Origin: Paenibacillus hamazuiensis
GTDB lineage: Bacteria; Bacillota; Bacilli; Paenibacillales; NBRC-103111
Length of the DNA stretch: 64,000 nt
Assembly: GCF_023276405.1 (NCBI RefSeq)
Contig: NZ_JALRMO010000001.1
Location: forward strand, 3,038,001-3,102,000
Direction of reading: 5' to 3'
In this document: piece after piece, positions 8,424 through 17,470 of the stretch
How the letters are laid out: every line of letters begins with the position of its first letter
How positions within the stretch are numbered: the first letter of the stretch is position 1
The notes under the pieces: generated by a model
Seen by the model: the letters and a program-made list of their open reading frames with translations, nothing else
What the model was told of the DNA's origin: nothing
Database searches by the model: none
Made by a program: the position numbers and the translations under genes

Positions 8424-8470
8424 TAAAAAAGCTTTCCCGAGGAGCCATTGGCTGATTCGGAAAAGCTTTT
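8424..8470 (-). terminator. rnjB terminator
   Basis: On the minus strand AAAAGCTTTTCCGA pairs with TCGGGAAAGCTTTTTT around a loop of about 17 bases, ending in a T-run, about 40 bases after the rnjB stop. Confidence 0.85.
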
Positions 8471-8508
8471 GAATGTTTTATAAACGGTAAGTGACTTGAC
8501 GTGGAATG

Positions 8509-10185
8509 TTAGACTTCCATGATGATCGGCAGGATCATCGGTCTTCTTCTGGTTTGTTCATATAAAAATCGTCCCAACGCATCTTTTACGTTAGTTTTTA
8601 GAGACGCCCACTCATTGACGTTTTCGCCCATCAAGCGATTGAGTGTGCTTGTTACGATGCGGTTCGCTTCGTCCAGCAAACCTTCGGATTCGCGAACATA
8701 AACGAAACCGCGGGAAATGATATCCGGACCGGACATAATCGAGCCGTCCTGTTTGCTGAGCGTTACGACAACGACCAAAATGCCGTCTTGTGACAACAGC
8801 TTGCGGTCCCGCAGCACGATGTTGCCTACGTCGCCTACGCCAAGCCCGTCAATCAGCGTATTGCCTGCCGGTACTTTGTGGCCTTTCCTCGCCGCACCGT
8901 CCTGGATTTCCACCGTATCTCCGTTATCGAGGATGAAAATATTTTCCTTCTCGATTCCGACGGATTCTGCCAGCTGCCCATGCTGACGAAGCATACGATA
9001 CTCACCGTGAATCGGAATAAAATATTTCGGCCGCATCAGGTTAAGCATCAGCTTCAGCTCCTCCTGGCTTCCGTGTCCCGAAACGTGAACCCCGGTTACC
9101 GAACCCGGACCGTAGATGACATGCGCGCCGATGCGCATCAACTCGTCAACCGTACGGCCCACATACCGCTCATTGCCCGGAATTGGAGTCGCAGCAATAA
9201 TGACGGTGTCACCCGGTAAAATATCGACCTTCCGGTGTGAGGATCTAGCCATTCGCGTCAGTGCCGACATCGGCTCCCCCTGGCTTCCGGTAGACAAAAT
9301 GACGACACGGTCTGCGGCCAGCTTATTGATCTCTTCCGGTTCGATCAGCATGCCGTCCGGAATGTGAAGATAGCCGAGTTCGCTGGCGATGGTAACAACG
9401 TTTACCATGCTGCGGCCGATGACCGTCAGTTTTCTGCGGGTCGCAACCGCCGCATCGATTACCTGCTGAATCCGGTGAATATTGGAAGCGAACGTGGCGA
9501 CAACGACGCGCTGCCGGGCTTTGCGGAAAATCTCCTCCAGCTCCGAGCCTACGCTTTTCTCCGAAGGAGTGAATCCCGGGCGCTCGGCGTTCGTGCTATC
9601 GGACAAAAGCGCCAAAACGCCGCTTGCGCCGATTTCCGCCATGCGCTGAAGATCCGCATACTGGCCGTTGACCGGAGTATGATCGAACTTAAAGTCGCCG
9701 GTATGGACCACATTGCCTTCCGGTGTGGCCAGGCACACGCCGACCGAATCCGGAATACTATGATTCGTCTTGAAGAAAGTGGCAGTCATAGTGCCAAGCT
9801 TAAGCTCCGAATCCGCATTAATGAGTATCCGTTTCGTTTCGCCGAGCAAACCGGCTTCCTTCAGCTTCGTTTCGATCAAACCGAGCGTCAGCTTCGTTCC
9901 GTACACCGGGACATTCAGCTGCTTAAGCACGTAAGGCAAACCGCCGATATGATCCTCATGCCCGTGAGTGATTAAAATGCCTCTGACCTTATCTCGATTC
10001 TCCGTCAGGTAGGAGATGTCCGGAATGACGATGTCGATACCGAGCATATCCTCCTCCGGAAATTTAAGTCCACTATCAATGACTACAATATCGTTTGCAT
10101 ACTGCACCACATACATATTTTTACCGATTTCGCCCACGCCGCCCAGAGCGAAGATCGTTAGCTTATCCGTATTTTTCTTTGACAA
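8509..10185 (-). CDS. rnjB: Ribonuclease J (metallo-beta-lactamase/beta-CASP)
   Basis: RNase J is a 5'-to-3' exoribonuclease and endonuclease in mRNA decay and RNA maturation. The 558-aa product has the metallo-beta-lactamase motif HGHEDH (residues 74-79), the beta-CASP domain with VIYGPGSVTGVHVSGHGSQEE, and the C-terminal RNase J domain. The full zinc-binding set is retained. By position (before dapA's terminator and after it tepA) it corresponds to rnjB, though the active-site motif does not by itself separate J1 from J2. The start is TTG at 10185, seven bases after GGAGG. It has its own promoter and terminator and is therefore a single-gene unit. Confidence 0.93.
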   Translation of the reverse strand: MSKKNTDKLTIFALGGVGEIGKNMYVVQYANDIVVIDSGLKFPEEDMLGIDIVIPDISYLTENRDKVRGILITHGHEDHIGGLPYVLKQLNVPVYGTKLTLGLIETKLKEAGLLGETKRILINADSELKLGTMTATFFKTNHSIPDSVGVCLATPEGNVVHTGDFKFDHTPVNGQYADLQRMAEIGASGVLALLSDSTNAERPGFTPSEKSVGSELEEIFRKARQRVVVATFASNIHRIQQVIDAAVATRRKLTVIGRSMVNVVTIASELGYLHIPDGMLIEPEEINKLAADRVVILSTGSQGEPMSALTRMARSSHRKVDILPGDTVIIAATPIPGNERYVGRTVDELMRIGAHVIYGPGSVTGVHVSGHGSQEELKLMLNLMRPKYFIPIHGEYRMLRQHGQLAESVGIEKENIFILDNGDTVEIQDGAARKGHKVPAGNTLIDGLGVGDVGNIVLRDRKLLSQDGILVVVVTLSKQDGSIMSGPDIISRGFVYVRESEGLLDEANRIVTSTLNRLMGENVNEWASLKTNVKDALGRFLYEQTRRRPMILPIIMEV

Positions 10186-10266
10186 GAATATACCTCCTTA
10201 ATGTAATTGACGACGATTCCCGTATGAGTTGCAAACCAAAGATTACCGCACCAGTCACTTGCCATC

Positions 10267-10296
10267 ATTATACATGATAAAAAACATCAATTACAA
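10267..10296 (-). promoter_or_regulatory. Putative sigma-A promoter of rnjB
   Basis: TTGTAA (10296-10291) and TATAAT (10272-10267) on the minus strand have an 18-base spacer, between the dapA terminator and rnjB, about 80 bases before the start codon. Confidence 0.65.
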
Positions 10297-10326
10297 GTTT
10301 GCTCCCGTTTACGGTATATGCTCTCC

Positions 10327-10363
10327 AAAAAAATAAAACCGATGCTTACGCAGCACCGGTTTT
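10327..10363 (-). terminator. dapA terminator (end of the dpaA-dapA operon)
   Basis: On the minus strand AAAACCGGTGC pairs with GCATCGGTTTT around TGCGTAA, followed by ATTTTTTT, about 18 bases after the dapA stop. Confidence 0.88.
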
Positions 10364-10380
10364 ATCATATGGTTTACGTA

Positions 10381-11244
10381 TTATGCAAAAAGGGATTGGA
10401 TGAATTTCGCTTGATCTTCCGTCACGTCGACCAGCGGCAAACGAACGCCGCCGACTTCGATGCCTCTTTGATTCAGCGCATATTTGACCGGCACCGGATT
10501 CGGCGCGCAGAACAGCCCCTGAAGCACCGGCAGCAGCTGTCCGTGCAGTTTGGCTGCGTGCCGGACGTTCCCGGCCAAATAAGCCTCGATCATTTCTTTC
10601 ATTTCCTTGCCGACGACGTGGCTGGCCACACTGACGACACCGTAACCTCCGACGCACAGGGTGGGCAGCGTATTGCTGTCCTCGCCGGTGTATACCCGGA
10701 AATCCGGAGCCGCATCACGAACGATCTGGGTCAGCTGATTCGTATCGGCGCAATCTTTCGTCGCCACGATGTTCGGGATATGGGACAAGCGGATCGTCGT
10801 TTCCGCGCTTACATTGACGCCCGTACGGCCAGGAACGTTGTACAGGATGACGGGAATGCTGACGGATTCGGCAACCGTTTTAAAATGCTGATACAACCCC
10901 TCCTGGGAAGGCCGATTATAATAAGGAGCCACCAAAAGCAGTCCGTCCACGCCGATTTTCTCGGCTTCTTTCGACAGATGGATCGAATGCTTCGTATCGT
11001 TGCTTCCCGTGCCTGCGATAATTTTGCAGCGGCCTTTCGCATAATTCAGGCAAAACCGGAACAGCTCCAGCTTCTCCTCGTCCTCCAAAGTCGGGGATTC
11101 GCCGGTTGTCCCGCTGACGACCAGCGCATCGCTTTTTTGCTCGTCAACCAGGTAATCGATTAATTTCTCCACCTGCTTCCAATCGATTTGCAGCTGATTG
11201 TCGAATGGTGTCACCATTGCTGTAATTAATCTTCCGAATTCCAC
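10381..11244 (-). CDS. dapA: 4-hydroxy-tetrahydrodipicolinate synthase
   Basis: DapA condenses pyruvate with aspartate semialdehyde, the first step unique to lysine, diaminopimelate and dipicolinate synthesis. The TIM-barrel protein (287 aa from GTG 11244) carries GTTGESPT (substrate-binding Thr-Thr), YNVPGRTG (proton-relay Tyr) and IVATKD with the Schiff-base lysine. An ATG at 11250 is only 3 bases after GGAGG, while the GTG at 11244 is 9 bases away and gives the family-typical start MEFGRLITAMVTPF, so I prefer the GTG. It is the last gene of a dpaA-dpaB-asd-dapG-dapA run, so precursor synthesis and spore dipicolinate synthesis are genetically joined. Confidence 0.95.
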   Translation of the reverse strand: MEFGRLITAMVTPFDNQLQIDWKQVEKLIDYLVDEQKSDALVVSGTTGESPTLEDEEKLELFRFCLNYAKGRCKIIAGTGSNDTKHSIHLSKEAEKIGVDGLLLVAPYYNRPSQEGLYQHFKTVAESVSIPVILYNVPGRTGVNVSAETTIRLSHIPNIVATKDCADTNQLTQIVRDAAPDFRVYTGEDSNTLPTLCVGGYGVVSVASHVVGKEMKEMIEAYLAGNVRHAAKLHGQLLPVLQGLFCAPNPVPVKYALNQRGIEVGGVRLPLVDVTEDQAKFIQSLFA

Positions 11245-11280
11245 GTACATCTTCCTCCTGACCGGTAAAAGTTACTAAGA

Positions 11281-12498
11281 TTATTTATGAAGCTCAAATT
11301 TCCGATGAAGCGCCCTGACCGCACGCTCCATATCTTCACCTCTCACCAATACCCATATGGTAGCATTGGAGTCGGCCGATTGCAAAATCGGAATGTCCTG
11401 ATCCGTCAGCGCTTCGACAATAAGCGCCATGACGCCCGGAACCCCGTTCATGCCGCCGCCGATGATCGACACCTTGGCGCAGCCGGACAGACATTTAGGC
11501 TTATGCCCGAGCGAAGTTAAAATATCGGTGGCCCGCCCGGCTTCATGATCGAATACCGTATAGACGACGCCTGACGGGTTGACGTTGATGAAATCCACGC
11601 TGATCTGATTTTGCGCCATTGCCTTGAACACTCTAAGGTGCAAGTCGTATTGTCCGTCCTCGGCCAATACTTGAATCTGCGTAATGTCCGAAAAGCTCGC
11701 AATCCCCGTTACGAAACGGTCGCGGATTTTGCTGCCTGCCGATTTGGCCGCTTCTGCGTTCGTTACGAGGGTGCCCTCTTCCTTGCTGAAGGTCGAGCGT
11801 ACCCGCACCGGGATGTTCGCGTGCATAGCCACCTCCACGGAGCGCGGATGAATGACCTTAGCTCCGCTGTGCGCCATGTTGCAAATTTCCGCGTAAGAGA
11901 CGACCCTGAGCGGTTTTGCATCCTTCACTATCCGCGGATCGGCGGTTAAAATACCGTTTACATCGGTAAAAATATCGACGACTTCCGCTTTCAGTGCACC
12001 TCCGAGTGCGGTCGCCGACGTGTCGCTGCCGCCTCTTCCGAGCGTCGTAAAATCCCGCCTCTCGGTTTCTCCTTGAAAGCCGGTGACGATCACCACCTTG
12101 TCCTGCTCAAGATGCTCGATAATTCGTGTCGGCGTAATCGACAAAATTTGTGCATTGCTGTAATCGTCATTCGTCAAAAAGCCGGCTTGGCCGCCCGTGA
12201 GAACGACGGCCGGAATCGTGGCGGCGTTCAGCAAGCTGCAAAGAACAGACGCAGAGATGATTTCTCCGCAGCACAAAAGCAGATCGCGTTCGCGCTTCGG
12301 CAAGCGATTGCCGTTTTGCCGGATCAAGTCCAGCAAGGTGTCCGTCGCGTACGGCTCACCTTTTCTTCCCATAGCGGAAACGACTACGACAAGTTTGTAG
12401 TTTTCATTGAGTGCGTCCCGGATGTGACCGATAACATGATCTCTAGCTTCAGGGGTGGAAAGGGAAGTGCCGCCAAATTTCTGCACCAAGATCTTCAT
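11281..12498 (-). CDS. dapG: Aspartate kinase (DapG type)
   Basis: It phosphorylates aspartate at the head of the aspartate-family pathway. The 405-aa product (MKILVQKFGGTS start) has the KFGGTS nucleotide motif, GRGGSDTSATALGGAL, FTDVNGI and two C-terminal ACT domains (from about residue 255 to the end) for feedback control. An upstream frame extension (to 12522) is unlikely because AGGTGG lies six bases before the ATG at 12498. By position it matches the diaminopimelate-sensitive DapG of B. subtilis rather than LysC. A hairpin without a T-run lies just upstream (12527-12556). Confidence 0.94.
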   Translation of the reverse strand: MKILVQKFGGTSLSTPEARDHVIGHIRDALNENYKLVVVVSAMGRKGEPYATDTLLDLIRQNGNRLPKRERDLLLCCGEIISASVLCSLLNAATIPAVVLTGGQAGFLTNDDYSNAQILSITPTRIIEHLEQDKVVIVTGFQGETERRDFTTLGRGGSDTSATALGGALKAEVVDIFTDVNGILTADPRIVKDAKPLRVVSYAEICNMAHSGAKVIHPRSVEVAMHANIPVRVRSTFSKEEGTLVTNAEAAKSAGSKIRDRFVTGIASFSDITQIQVLAEDGQYDLHLRVFKAMAQNQISVDFINVNPSGVVYTVFDHEAGRATDILTSLGHKPKCLSGCAKVSIIGGGMNGVPGVMALIVEALTDQDIPILQSADSNATIWVLVRGEDMERAVRALHRKFELHK

Positions 12499-12621
12499 GA
12501 TCTTCCACCTCGCCGTATACATGATCGGGGAGCTCTCCGGCGAGGAAAGCTCCCTTCATGAAAAAATCCACGGTTATCGAAAGGCCGCTTTCCTGCTTAG
12601 GGAAAGCATTATCCGTTGGAT

Positions 12622-13662
12622 TTAATCCGTTTCAATCGCGATATATTCCGCGATTTGCACCGCATTCCACGCCGCGCCTTTCAACAGGTTGTCGGAAACG
12701 ATCCACATGTTGAGTGCGCGGGGATTGCTCAAATCGCGGCGAAGACGTCCGACATACGTATCCAGTTTTCCGGCCGCATTCGTCGCCATCGGGTATTCCT
12801 GTCCGGACGGGTCGTCCTGAAGCACGATGCCCGGCGCATCCGCGATGAGTTTGCGAACTTCCTCCATCTCGAAATCGGATTTCAACTCGACATAAACCGA
12901 CTCGGAGTGGCCGTAAACGACCGGAATGCGTACACAAGTGGCGGTGACTTCGAGTGACTCGTCACCCAGAATCTTTTTTGTTTCATTAATCATTTTCATT
13001 TCTTCGTAAGTAAATCCGTTGTCGACAAATTTGTCGATTTGCGGAATGGCGTTAAATGCGATTTGGTGCTTCACCGGCAGCGAAGATACCGGCAAAATTT
13101 GCGGCTCGACGTCATTGCCGGCCAAAATCTCCCGGGATTGTCTCAGCATCTCGTCAATTGCACGAGCACCCGCTCCGGATACCGCCTGATACGTCGAAAC
13201 GATGACGCGCGAAATGCCGTACCTGTCATACAGCGGCTTTAATGCGGCAACCATCTGAATCGTCGAGCAGTTCGGGTTGGCGATAACACCTTTATGTTCG
13301 TTAATTTTGTCGATATTCACTTCCGGCACGACAAGCGGCGTTTCCGGATCCATGCGGAATGCGCTTGTATTGTCGATGCATACCGCACCGCGCTTAACCG
13401 CTTCCGGAACCAGAACCCTGCTTACGTCGCCACCGGCGCTGAACAGAGCGATTTCGACGCCCTCAAAGCTTTCCGGCTTTGCGGCTTCCACGGTAATTTC
13501 TCGGTCTTTGAAACGGATAGCCGTGCCTGCCGATCTTTCGGAGGAGAGCAGCTTGAGCTGATCAATGGGGAAATTGCGCTCATCCAGCAAACGGATAATT
13601 TGTTCTCCTACGGCGCCCGTTGCCCCGACAACGGCGACATTGAATAATTTTTGGTTCGACAT
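12622..13662 (-). CDS. asd: Aspartate-semialdehyde dehydrogenase
   Basis: It reduces aspartyl phosphate to aspartate semialdehyde with NADPH. The 346-aa product has the Rossmann motif GATGAVGEQ at residues 14-22, ANPNCSTIQ with the catalytic cysteine, and the QAVSGAG region. ATG at 13662 follows GGGGAGAG by 8 bases. It lies between dpaB and dapG in the operon feeding both lysine/peptidoglycan and spore dipicolinate. Confidence 0.95.
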   Translation of the reverse strand: MSNQKLFNVAVVGATGAVGEQIIRLLDERNFPIDQLKLLSSERSAGTAIRFKDREITVEAAKPESFEGVEIALFSAGGDVSRVLVPEAVKRGAVCIDNTSAFRMDPETPLVVPEVNIDKINEHKGVIANPNCSTIQMVAALKPLYDRYGISRVIVSTYQAVSGAGARAIDEMLRQSREILAGNDVEPQILPVSSLPVKHQIAFNAIPQIDKFVDNGFTYEEMKMINETKKILGDESLEVTATCVRIPVVYGHSESVYVELKSDFEMEEVRKLIADAPGIVLQDDPSGQEYPMATNAAGKLDTYVGRLRRDLSNPRALNMWIVSDNLLKGAAWNAVQIAEYIAIETD

Positions 13663-13706
13663 CCGGATGTCTCTCCCCTTGCTCTTATATATATGAAGTG
13701 AACAGG

Positions 13707-14300
13707 TTAATAATTAAACCTTTCGATGATGAGCGGCTGGTATTGCTTCCCTTGAAGGGCCGCTTCGCACGTCTCCATGATTAAATCCATGCGCGCGACA
13801 AGCGAATTCGGCTTTCCGGTCGGATTATCCTGGCCGAACGGCACGAAATATATATTTTTCGTAATAAGCAGCTTGCTGATGTTCATCGCGTTGAGTCCGA
13901 GACCATCGTTGGTCGAAATCGCAAGCACAAGCGGCCGCTGGTTTCTCATCTGCGCCTTGGCGGCCATGAGCACCGGACTTTCCGTCATCGCGTTGGCCAG
14001 CTTGCTGGTCGTATTCCCCGTGCAGGGCGCAATGACCATCACATCAAGCAGCTTCGACGGGCCGAGCGGTTCGGCCTCCACGATTGTTGAAATGATGTCG
14101 TTGCCGGTAATTTCCTTCAGCTGCTTCCGCCAGCTGTCGGACGTGCCGAAGCGGGTGTCCGTCGTCTGTACGGAATAAGACGCGATCGGGATAACCTTCG
14201 CCCCGGCGTCTACAAATCTCTGTATCTGCGGCATGATCTCTTCCAGTGTGCAATGAGAGCCTGTCAGGGCAAATCCAACCGTTTTTCCTTGCCAAGCCAT
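13707..14300 (-). CDS. dpaB: Dipicolinate synthase subunit B
   Basis: With DpaA it converts dihydrodipicolinate to dipicolinic acid in the mother cell; the product is loaded into the spore core with calcium. The 197-aa protein is a flavoprotein-fold (SpoVFB) subunit with GKTVGFALTGSHCTLEE at the start and APCTGNTTSKLANAMTESPV in the middle. Its ATG directly follows the dpaA stop (TAA-ATG), with its AGGAGG inside the end of dpaA. Also called spoVFB. Confidence 0.95.
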   Translation of the reverse strand: MAWQGKTVGFALTGSHCTLEEIMPQIQRFVDAGAKVIPIASYSVQTTDTRFGTSDSWRKQLKEITGNDIISTIVEAEPLGPSKLLDVMVIAPCTGNTTSKLANAMTESPVLMAAKAQMRNQRPLVLAISTNDGLGLNAMNISKLLITKNIYFVPFGQDNPTGKPNSLVARMDLIMETCEAALQGKQYQPLIIERFNY

Positions 14301-15197
14301 TTATACATTCCTCCTCGTGCTGGCATCCTCCAGAATGAGCGTGCTTAACGTCTCGGCCATAATCCGCCCTGCCGTTTTGGGTGCTACGATTCCGGGTAAG
14401 CCAGGTGCGAGCATCGCTTTGATCCCGCGTTTCTCGGCAAAGCGGAAATCGGTTCCGCCCGGCTTCGACGCAAGGTCAATAATGACCGCACGATGAGGAA
14501 TATTGGCTATAATTTGCGCTGTGACTATCATAGACGGAATTGTATTAAAAAGCAAGTCGATATTGGCTACTTGTTCGTACAAATCCTTGGTGTAAAAAGG
14601 CTTAAAACCCATCTCCCAAGCGCGTGCGAAATACTCCGGGCGGTTGACGCCGACCTTTACGTTCGCCCCAAGCCCCTGCAGCGTCCGCGCGAGCGTCACG
14701 CCGGTTCTGCCGAAGCCGAGCACCATGCACTGCGATCCGTGAATCGTAATATCCGTGTTCTGAATCGCCATCATCACGGCGCCTTCTGCCGTAGGAATGG
14801 AGTTGTAAATGGCGACATCGTCCCGCTCCAACAGTTCGACAAGTCCTATAGAACAGGCGGCGCACAGCTTTTTCAAGTACATTTTGGCCATGCCGGTGTA
14901 GATTTTGGCGTGCCTCGGCAGCGCTTCGAGATGTTCCGCCAGCAGCCGAAGTTCGCTCGAAGAAAATATCGACTCGATGTTCCCATGGTCGTCGGTTCCT
15001 ACGACGGGAAGGATGACGGCGTCCGTTGTTTGCAGCGCCTCGGGAACAAGAGACGCTTTCGTGATGCCGCTGAATTGGTTTTGCAGATTGTCGAATCCGA
15101 ACAGCGTTACCGTGGCGTCCAGCTCGGAAAACCTTTGGATCACTTCCAGTTGGCGGGCATCTCCGCCGATGACGGAAATTTGAATACCGGTCAACAC
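14301..15197 (-). CDS. dpaA: Dipicolinate synthase subunit A
   Basis: The NAD(P)-binding subunit of dipicolinate synthase (spoVFA), 298 aa. It has two Rossmann-like parts: ISVIGGDARQLEVI at the start and VLGFGRTGVTLARTLQGLGA near residue 158, plus the conserved ASKPGGTDFRFAEKRGIKA segment. The start is probably GTG at 15197 (M-LTGIQISV, like B. subtilis MLTG). A sigma-K-type promoter is visible upstream. It heads the dpaA-dpaB-asd-dapG-dapA series. Confidence 0.95.
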   Translation of the reverse strand: MLTGIQISVIGGDARQLEVIQRFSELDATVTLFGFDNLQNQFSGITKASLVPEALQTTDAVILPVVGTDDHGNIESIFSSSELRLLAEHLEALPRHAKIYTGMAKMYLKKLCAACSIGLVELLERDDVAIYNSIPTAEGAVMMAIQNTDITIHGSQCMVLGFGRTGVTLARTLQGLGANVKVGVNRPEYFARAWEMGFKPFYTKDLYEQVANIDLLFNTIPSMIVTAQIIANIPHRAVIIDLASKPGGTDFRFAEKRGIKAMLAPGLPGIVAPKTAGRIMAETLSTLILEDASTRRNV

Positions 15198-15230
15198 TCC
15201 TTCCTCACTCCTCTCTTTCCTTTCGATAGG

Positions 15231-15262
15231 TTATCTTATGCTTGCGCCCAGAAATGGGTTAC
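15231..15262 (-). promoter_or_regulatory. Putative sigma-K promoter of dpaA
   Basis: On the minus strand GTAACC (-35 region, from 15262) precedes CATAAGATAA (15240-15231) by 16 bases, fitting the sigma-K pattern AC-N16-CATAnnnTA. dpaA is a sigma-K gene in B. subtilis. It lies about 35 bases before the start codon. Confidence 0.6.
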
Positions 15263-15351
15263 AGTGTGGGGGCGTCCCCCAGTAATCCCTCTTTTTCCTC
15301 AAAAAATTTGATTTTCCCCGTTCACCCCTTGCCTTCCCTTTCGGATATCCG

Positions 15352-15634
15352 CCCCCCTAAATCCCCCCACCGGGGGGACCCCAGGCTTCCGTAGCCGGCT
15401 TTGCTCCGCAAAGCCCTTAAGGCGCTCGGGCGCCCTGGACCCGCCTGGTTTGCGACGCTGCTCGCTTCTAATTCGCGTTTGTCCGGCATGGATTTATTGC
15501 TGCTAGGCAATAAATCCTATGCCGGACACGCTTTACTTTTGATACGATGCTTTAGGAGTGAATGCGTGCCTCACGCCCGCGCCTGTTGGCATGGATTTTG
15601 CCGGTGCAAAATCTCATGCCGCCGCGCTTAACTG
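15352..15634 (+). repeat. Dispersed hairpin element, copy C (longest)
   Basis: Parts in order: head hairpin CCCCCC-accg-GGGGGG; CCAGG ... GCGCCCTGG, here separated by an extra insert of about 45 bases; GTTTGCGACGCTGCTCG; long hairpin 1 at 15481-15527 (20 paired bases, one bulge, loop TGCTAG); linker with GTGCCTCACGCCCGCG; long hairpin 2 at 15588-15620 (loop CGGT); tail GCGCTTAACTG. It lies between the dut terminator and the dpaA promoter. No ORF with a ribosome site is present. Confidence 0.85.
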
Positions 15635-15714
15635 TCACCCTTGGAGTTATGTGACTCGGACGAAATCACAATTTCACCACCAGCAAATTCACAAACCGCA
15701 AAACCCGAACAAAC

Positions 15715-15743
15715 TAAAAAAGCACCCTGACATTGTCAGAGTG
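15715..15743 (-). terminator. dut terminator
   Basis: On the minus strand GCACTCTGAC pairs with GTCAGGGTGC around AT, followed by TTTTTTAG, about 18 bases after the dut stop. Confidence 0.9.
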
Positions 15744-15760
15744 CAGTTGAATATATAAGA

Positions 15761-16210
15761 TCAGGTTCGGCCGGTGTGGCCGAAGCCGCCGGCACCGCGT
15801 TCGGTTTCGGAAAGCTCCGAAACCTCTTCGAGCAGGACGGCCGGTACGAGCTGAAACACCATCTGCGCGATGCGTTCGTTTCGCTGGATGGTAAACGGCT
15901 CCTGCCCGAGATTGATGAGCAGTACCTTGACTTCGCCCCGGTAATCGGCATCGATCGTGCCGGGAGAATTGAGGCACGTGATGCCGTGCTTTAAGGCAAG
16001 GCCGCTGCGCGGCCGGATTTGAGCTTCGAGCTGGGCCGGCATCGCCATAGCGAACCCGGTCGGGATCAGTGCCCGTTGTCCGGGCGCGAGTACGACCTGC
16101 TCGGGCAGAGCCGCGTACAAATCGAAGCCGCTGGCGAGCTCGGACATTTTTTGCGGGAGTTTGATATCTTCGTTTCCCGGTAGACGTTGAATTTGTACTT
16201 TATGTAACAA
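15761..16210 (-). CDS. dut: Deoxyuridine 5'-triphosphate nucleotidohydrolase
   Basis: dUTPase hydrolyses dUTP to dUMP and keeps uracil out of DNA. The 149-aa trimeric-type product carries the five motifs: [40 protein letters not shown] and the C-terminal [10 protein letters not shown]. The likely start is TTG at 16210, six bases after GGAGGG; the longer frame upstream lies inside the M16 gene and has no ribosome site. It overlaps the end of that gene by 11 bases, so coupling is likely. B. subtilis has ymxH, not dut, at this place. Confidence 0.93.
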   Translation of the reverse strand: MLHKVQIQRLPGNEDIKLPQKMSELASGFDLYAALPEQVVLAPGQRALIPTGFAMAMPAQLEAQIRPRSGLALKHGITCLNSPGTIDADYRGEVKVLLINLGQEPFTIQRNERIAQMVFQLVPAVLLEEVSELSETERGAGGFGHTGRT

Positions 16211-17453
16211 GCTGATCCCTCCTGATATTTTGCACAGCAGGTTCAACTTTTCCAACCGTTGCCATCGTAAACGGATGTGCAAAAACCTGTGCGATCAAAC
16301 GTTCGATATGTTCGAGCTCTACCGCCTCAATCCGCTCAATCAGCTCATCGAGGCTATAATGTTTGCCGAGCAGCAGCTCGTTTTTACCTATCCGGTTCAT
16401 CCGGCTGCTTGTGCTTTCGAGGCTCAAGATGAGGCTGCCTTTGAGCTGCTCCTTGCCTTTTCTCAGTTCGGCCGCCGTAATCCCGTTTTGCTTGATATCG
16501 CCCAGCAGCTCCATGGTGATTTTCACGACTTCATTCGTTTGTTTGGGCGCCGTGCCGGTATAGATCGTAAACAACCCGCTGTCGATATGGGCGGAATGAT
16601 ACGAATATACCGAGTAGGCAAGTCCGCGTTTTTCGCGGATTTCCTGGAAGAGCCGGGAGCTCATGCCGCCGCCGATCGCATTGTTCAGCAGCACCATCGA
16701 ATACAGCTGATCGTCTTTGATCGAAAGTCCCGGGAACGACATGCAGATGTGGTTCTGCTCCGTCTTTTTATCGTGAAAAATCGCTTCACCCTTAAACTGA
16801 GGAGCTTCAAAAACCGTTTCGGCCCCCGAGCTGTTAAAGCTGCCAAAATGCTTTTCGAGCAGCTCCAGCACGCTGTCGTCTATATTGCCGGCAACGCTGA
16901 TCACCGTATTTTCCAAATTGTAATGCCGCTTCATATATTGGCGCAGGTCGTCCGAGCTCATTGCCGACAAATTGCTTTCGGTCCCGATAATCGTGAACCC
17001 GAGCGGATGATCGCCGTAAGCCGCTTTGGATACGAGATCGTGCACCAGGTCGTCCGGCGTGTCCTCATACATCGAAATTTCTTCGTAGATGACGTTTTTT
17101 TCTTTCTCGAGTTCGGCGGGGTCAAAAGCGGACCGGAAAAACATGCCCGCCAAAACGTCTACGGCAATCGGCAGATGCTGATCGAGCACCTTGGCATAGT
17201 AGCAAGTGTACTCCTTCGACGTAAACGCGTTGACGTTGCCGCCGATCCCGTCGAAAATTTCCGCGATATCTTTCGCCGAATATGTATCTGTTCCTTTGAA
17301 CAGCATATGTTCGATAAAATGGGAAATTCCGTTATTTTGCTCGTTTTCGTTGCGCGAGCCCGTTTTGACCCAAATGCCGAAGGATACCGAGCGGCAGGTC
17401 GGAATTTTCTCGATGACCACCCTGAGTCCGTTGGACAGCGTATGTTTATTCAA
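16200..17453 (-). CDS. mlpA: M16 zinc peptidase (MlpA/YmxG family)
   Basis: A mitochondrial-processing-peptidase-like metalloprotease of about 417 aa. The zinc motif HFIEH lies in [14 protein letters not shown] (about residues 45-58), with the downstream glutamate in the [18 protein letters not shown] segment; the C-terminal half carries the [12 protein letters not shown] stretch. In B. subtilis the homologue affects extracellular protease regulation. The start is most likely TTG at 17453, nine bases after AGGAGG. The frame stays open upstream to 17609 only because hairpin repeats there encode a repeated LTMPVFAGAKT. Located between ylxY and dut. Confidence 0.9.
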   Translation of the reverse strand: MNKHTLSNGLRVVIEKIPTCRSVSFGIWVKTGSRNENEQNNGISHFIEHMLFKGTDTYSAKDIAEIFDGIGGNVNAFTSKEYTCYYAKVLDQHLPIAVDVLAGMFFRSAFDPAELEKEKNVIYEEISMYEDTPDDLVHDLVSKAAYGDHPLGFTIIGTESNLSAMSSDDLRQYMKRHYNLENTVISVAGNIDDSVLELLEKHFGSFNSSGAETVFEAPQFKGEAIFHDKKTEQNHICMSFPGLSIKDDQLYSMVLLNNAIGGGMSSRLFQEIREKRGLAYSVYSYHSAHIDSGLFTIYTGTAPKQTNEVVKITMELLGDIKQNGITAAELRKGKEQLKGSLILSLESTSSRMNRIGKNELLLGKHYSLDELIERIEAVELEHIERLIAQVFAHPFTMATVGKVEPAVQNIRRDQLVT

Positions 17454-17470
17454 TAAAGTGCGCCTCCTAA

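Noticed and set aside
11245-11280. Lysine riboswitch in the dap genes
   Set aside because: Gaps before dapA and dapG are far too short, and no L-box core is seen upstream of dpaA.
12527-12556. Hairpin GGGAGCTTTCC/GGAGAGCTCCC before dapG as a terminator
   Set aside because: No T-run follows on the minus strand; it may be an mRNA stability element but cannot be called a terminator.
15481-15527. Long hairpins of the dispersed element as integron attC sites
   Set aside because: The conserved attC core (GTTRRRY and its complement) is absent, and no integrase or cassette is nearby.
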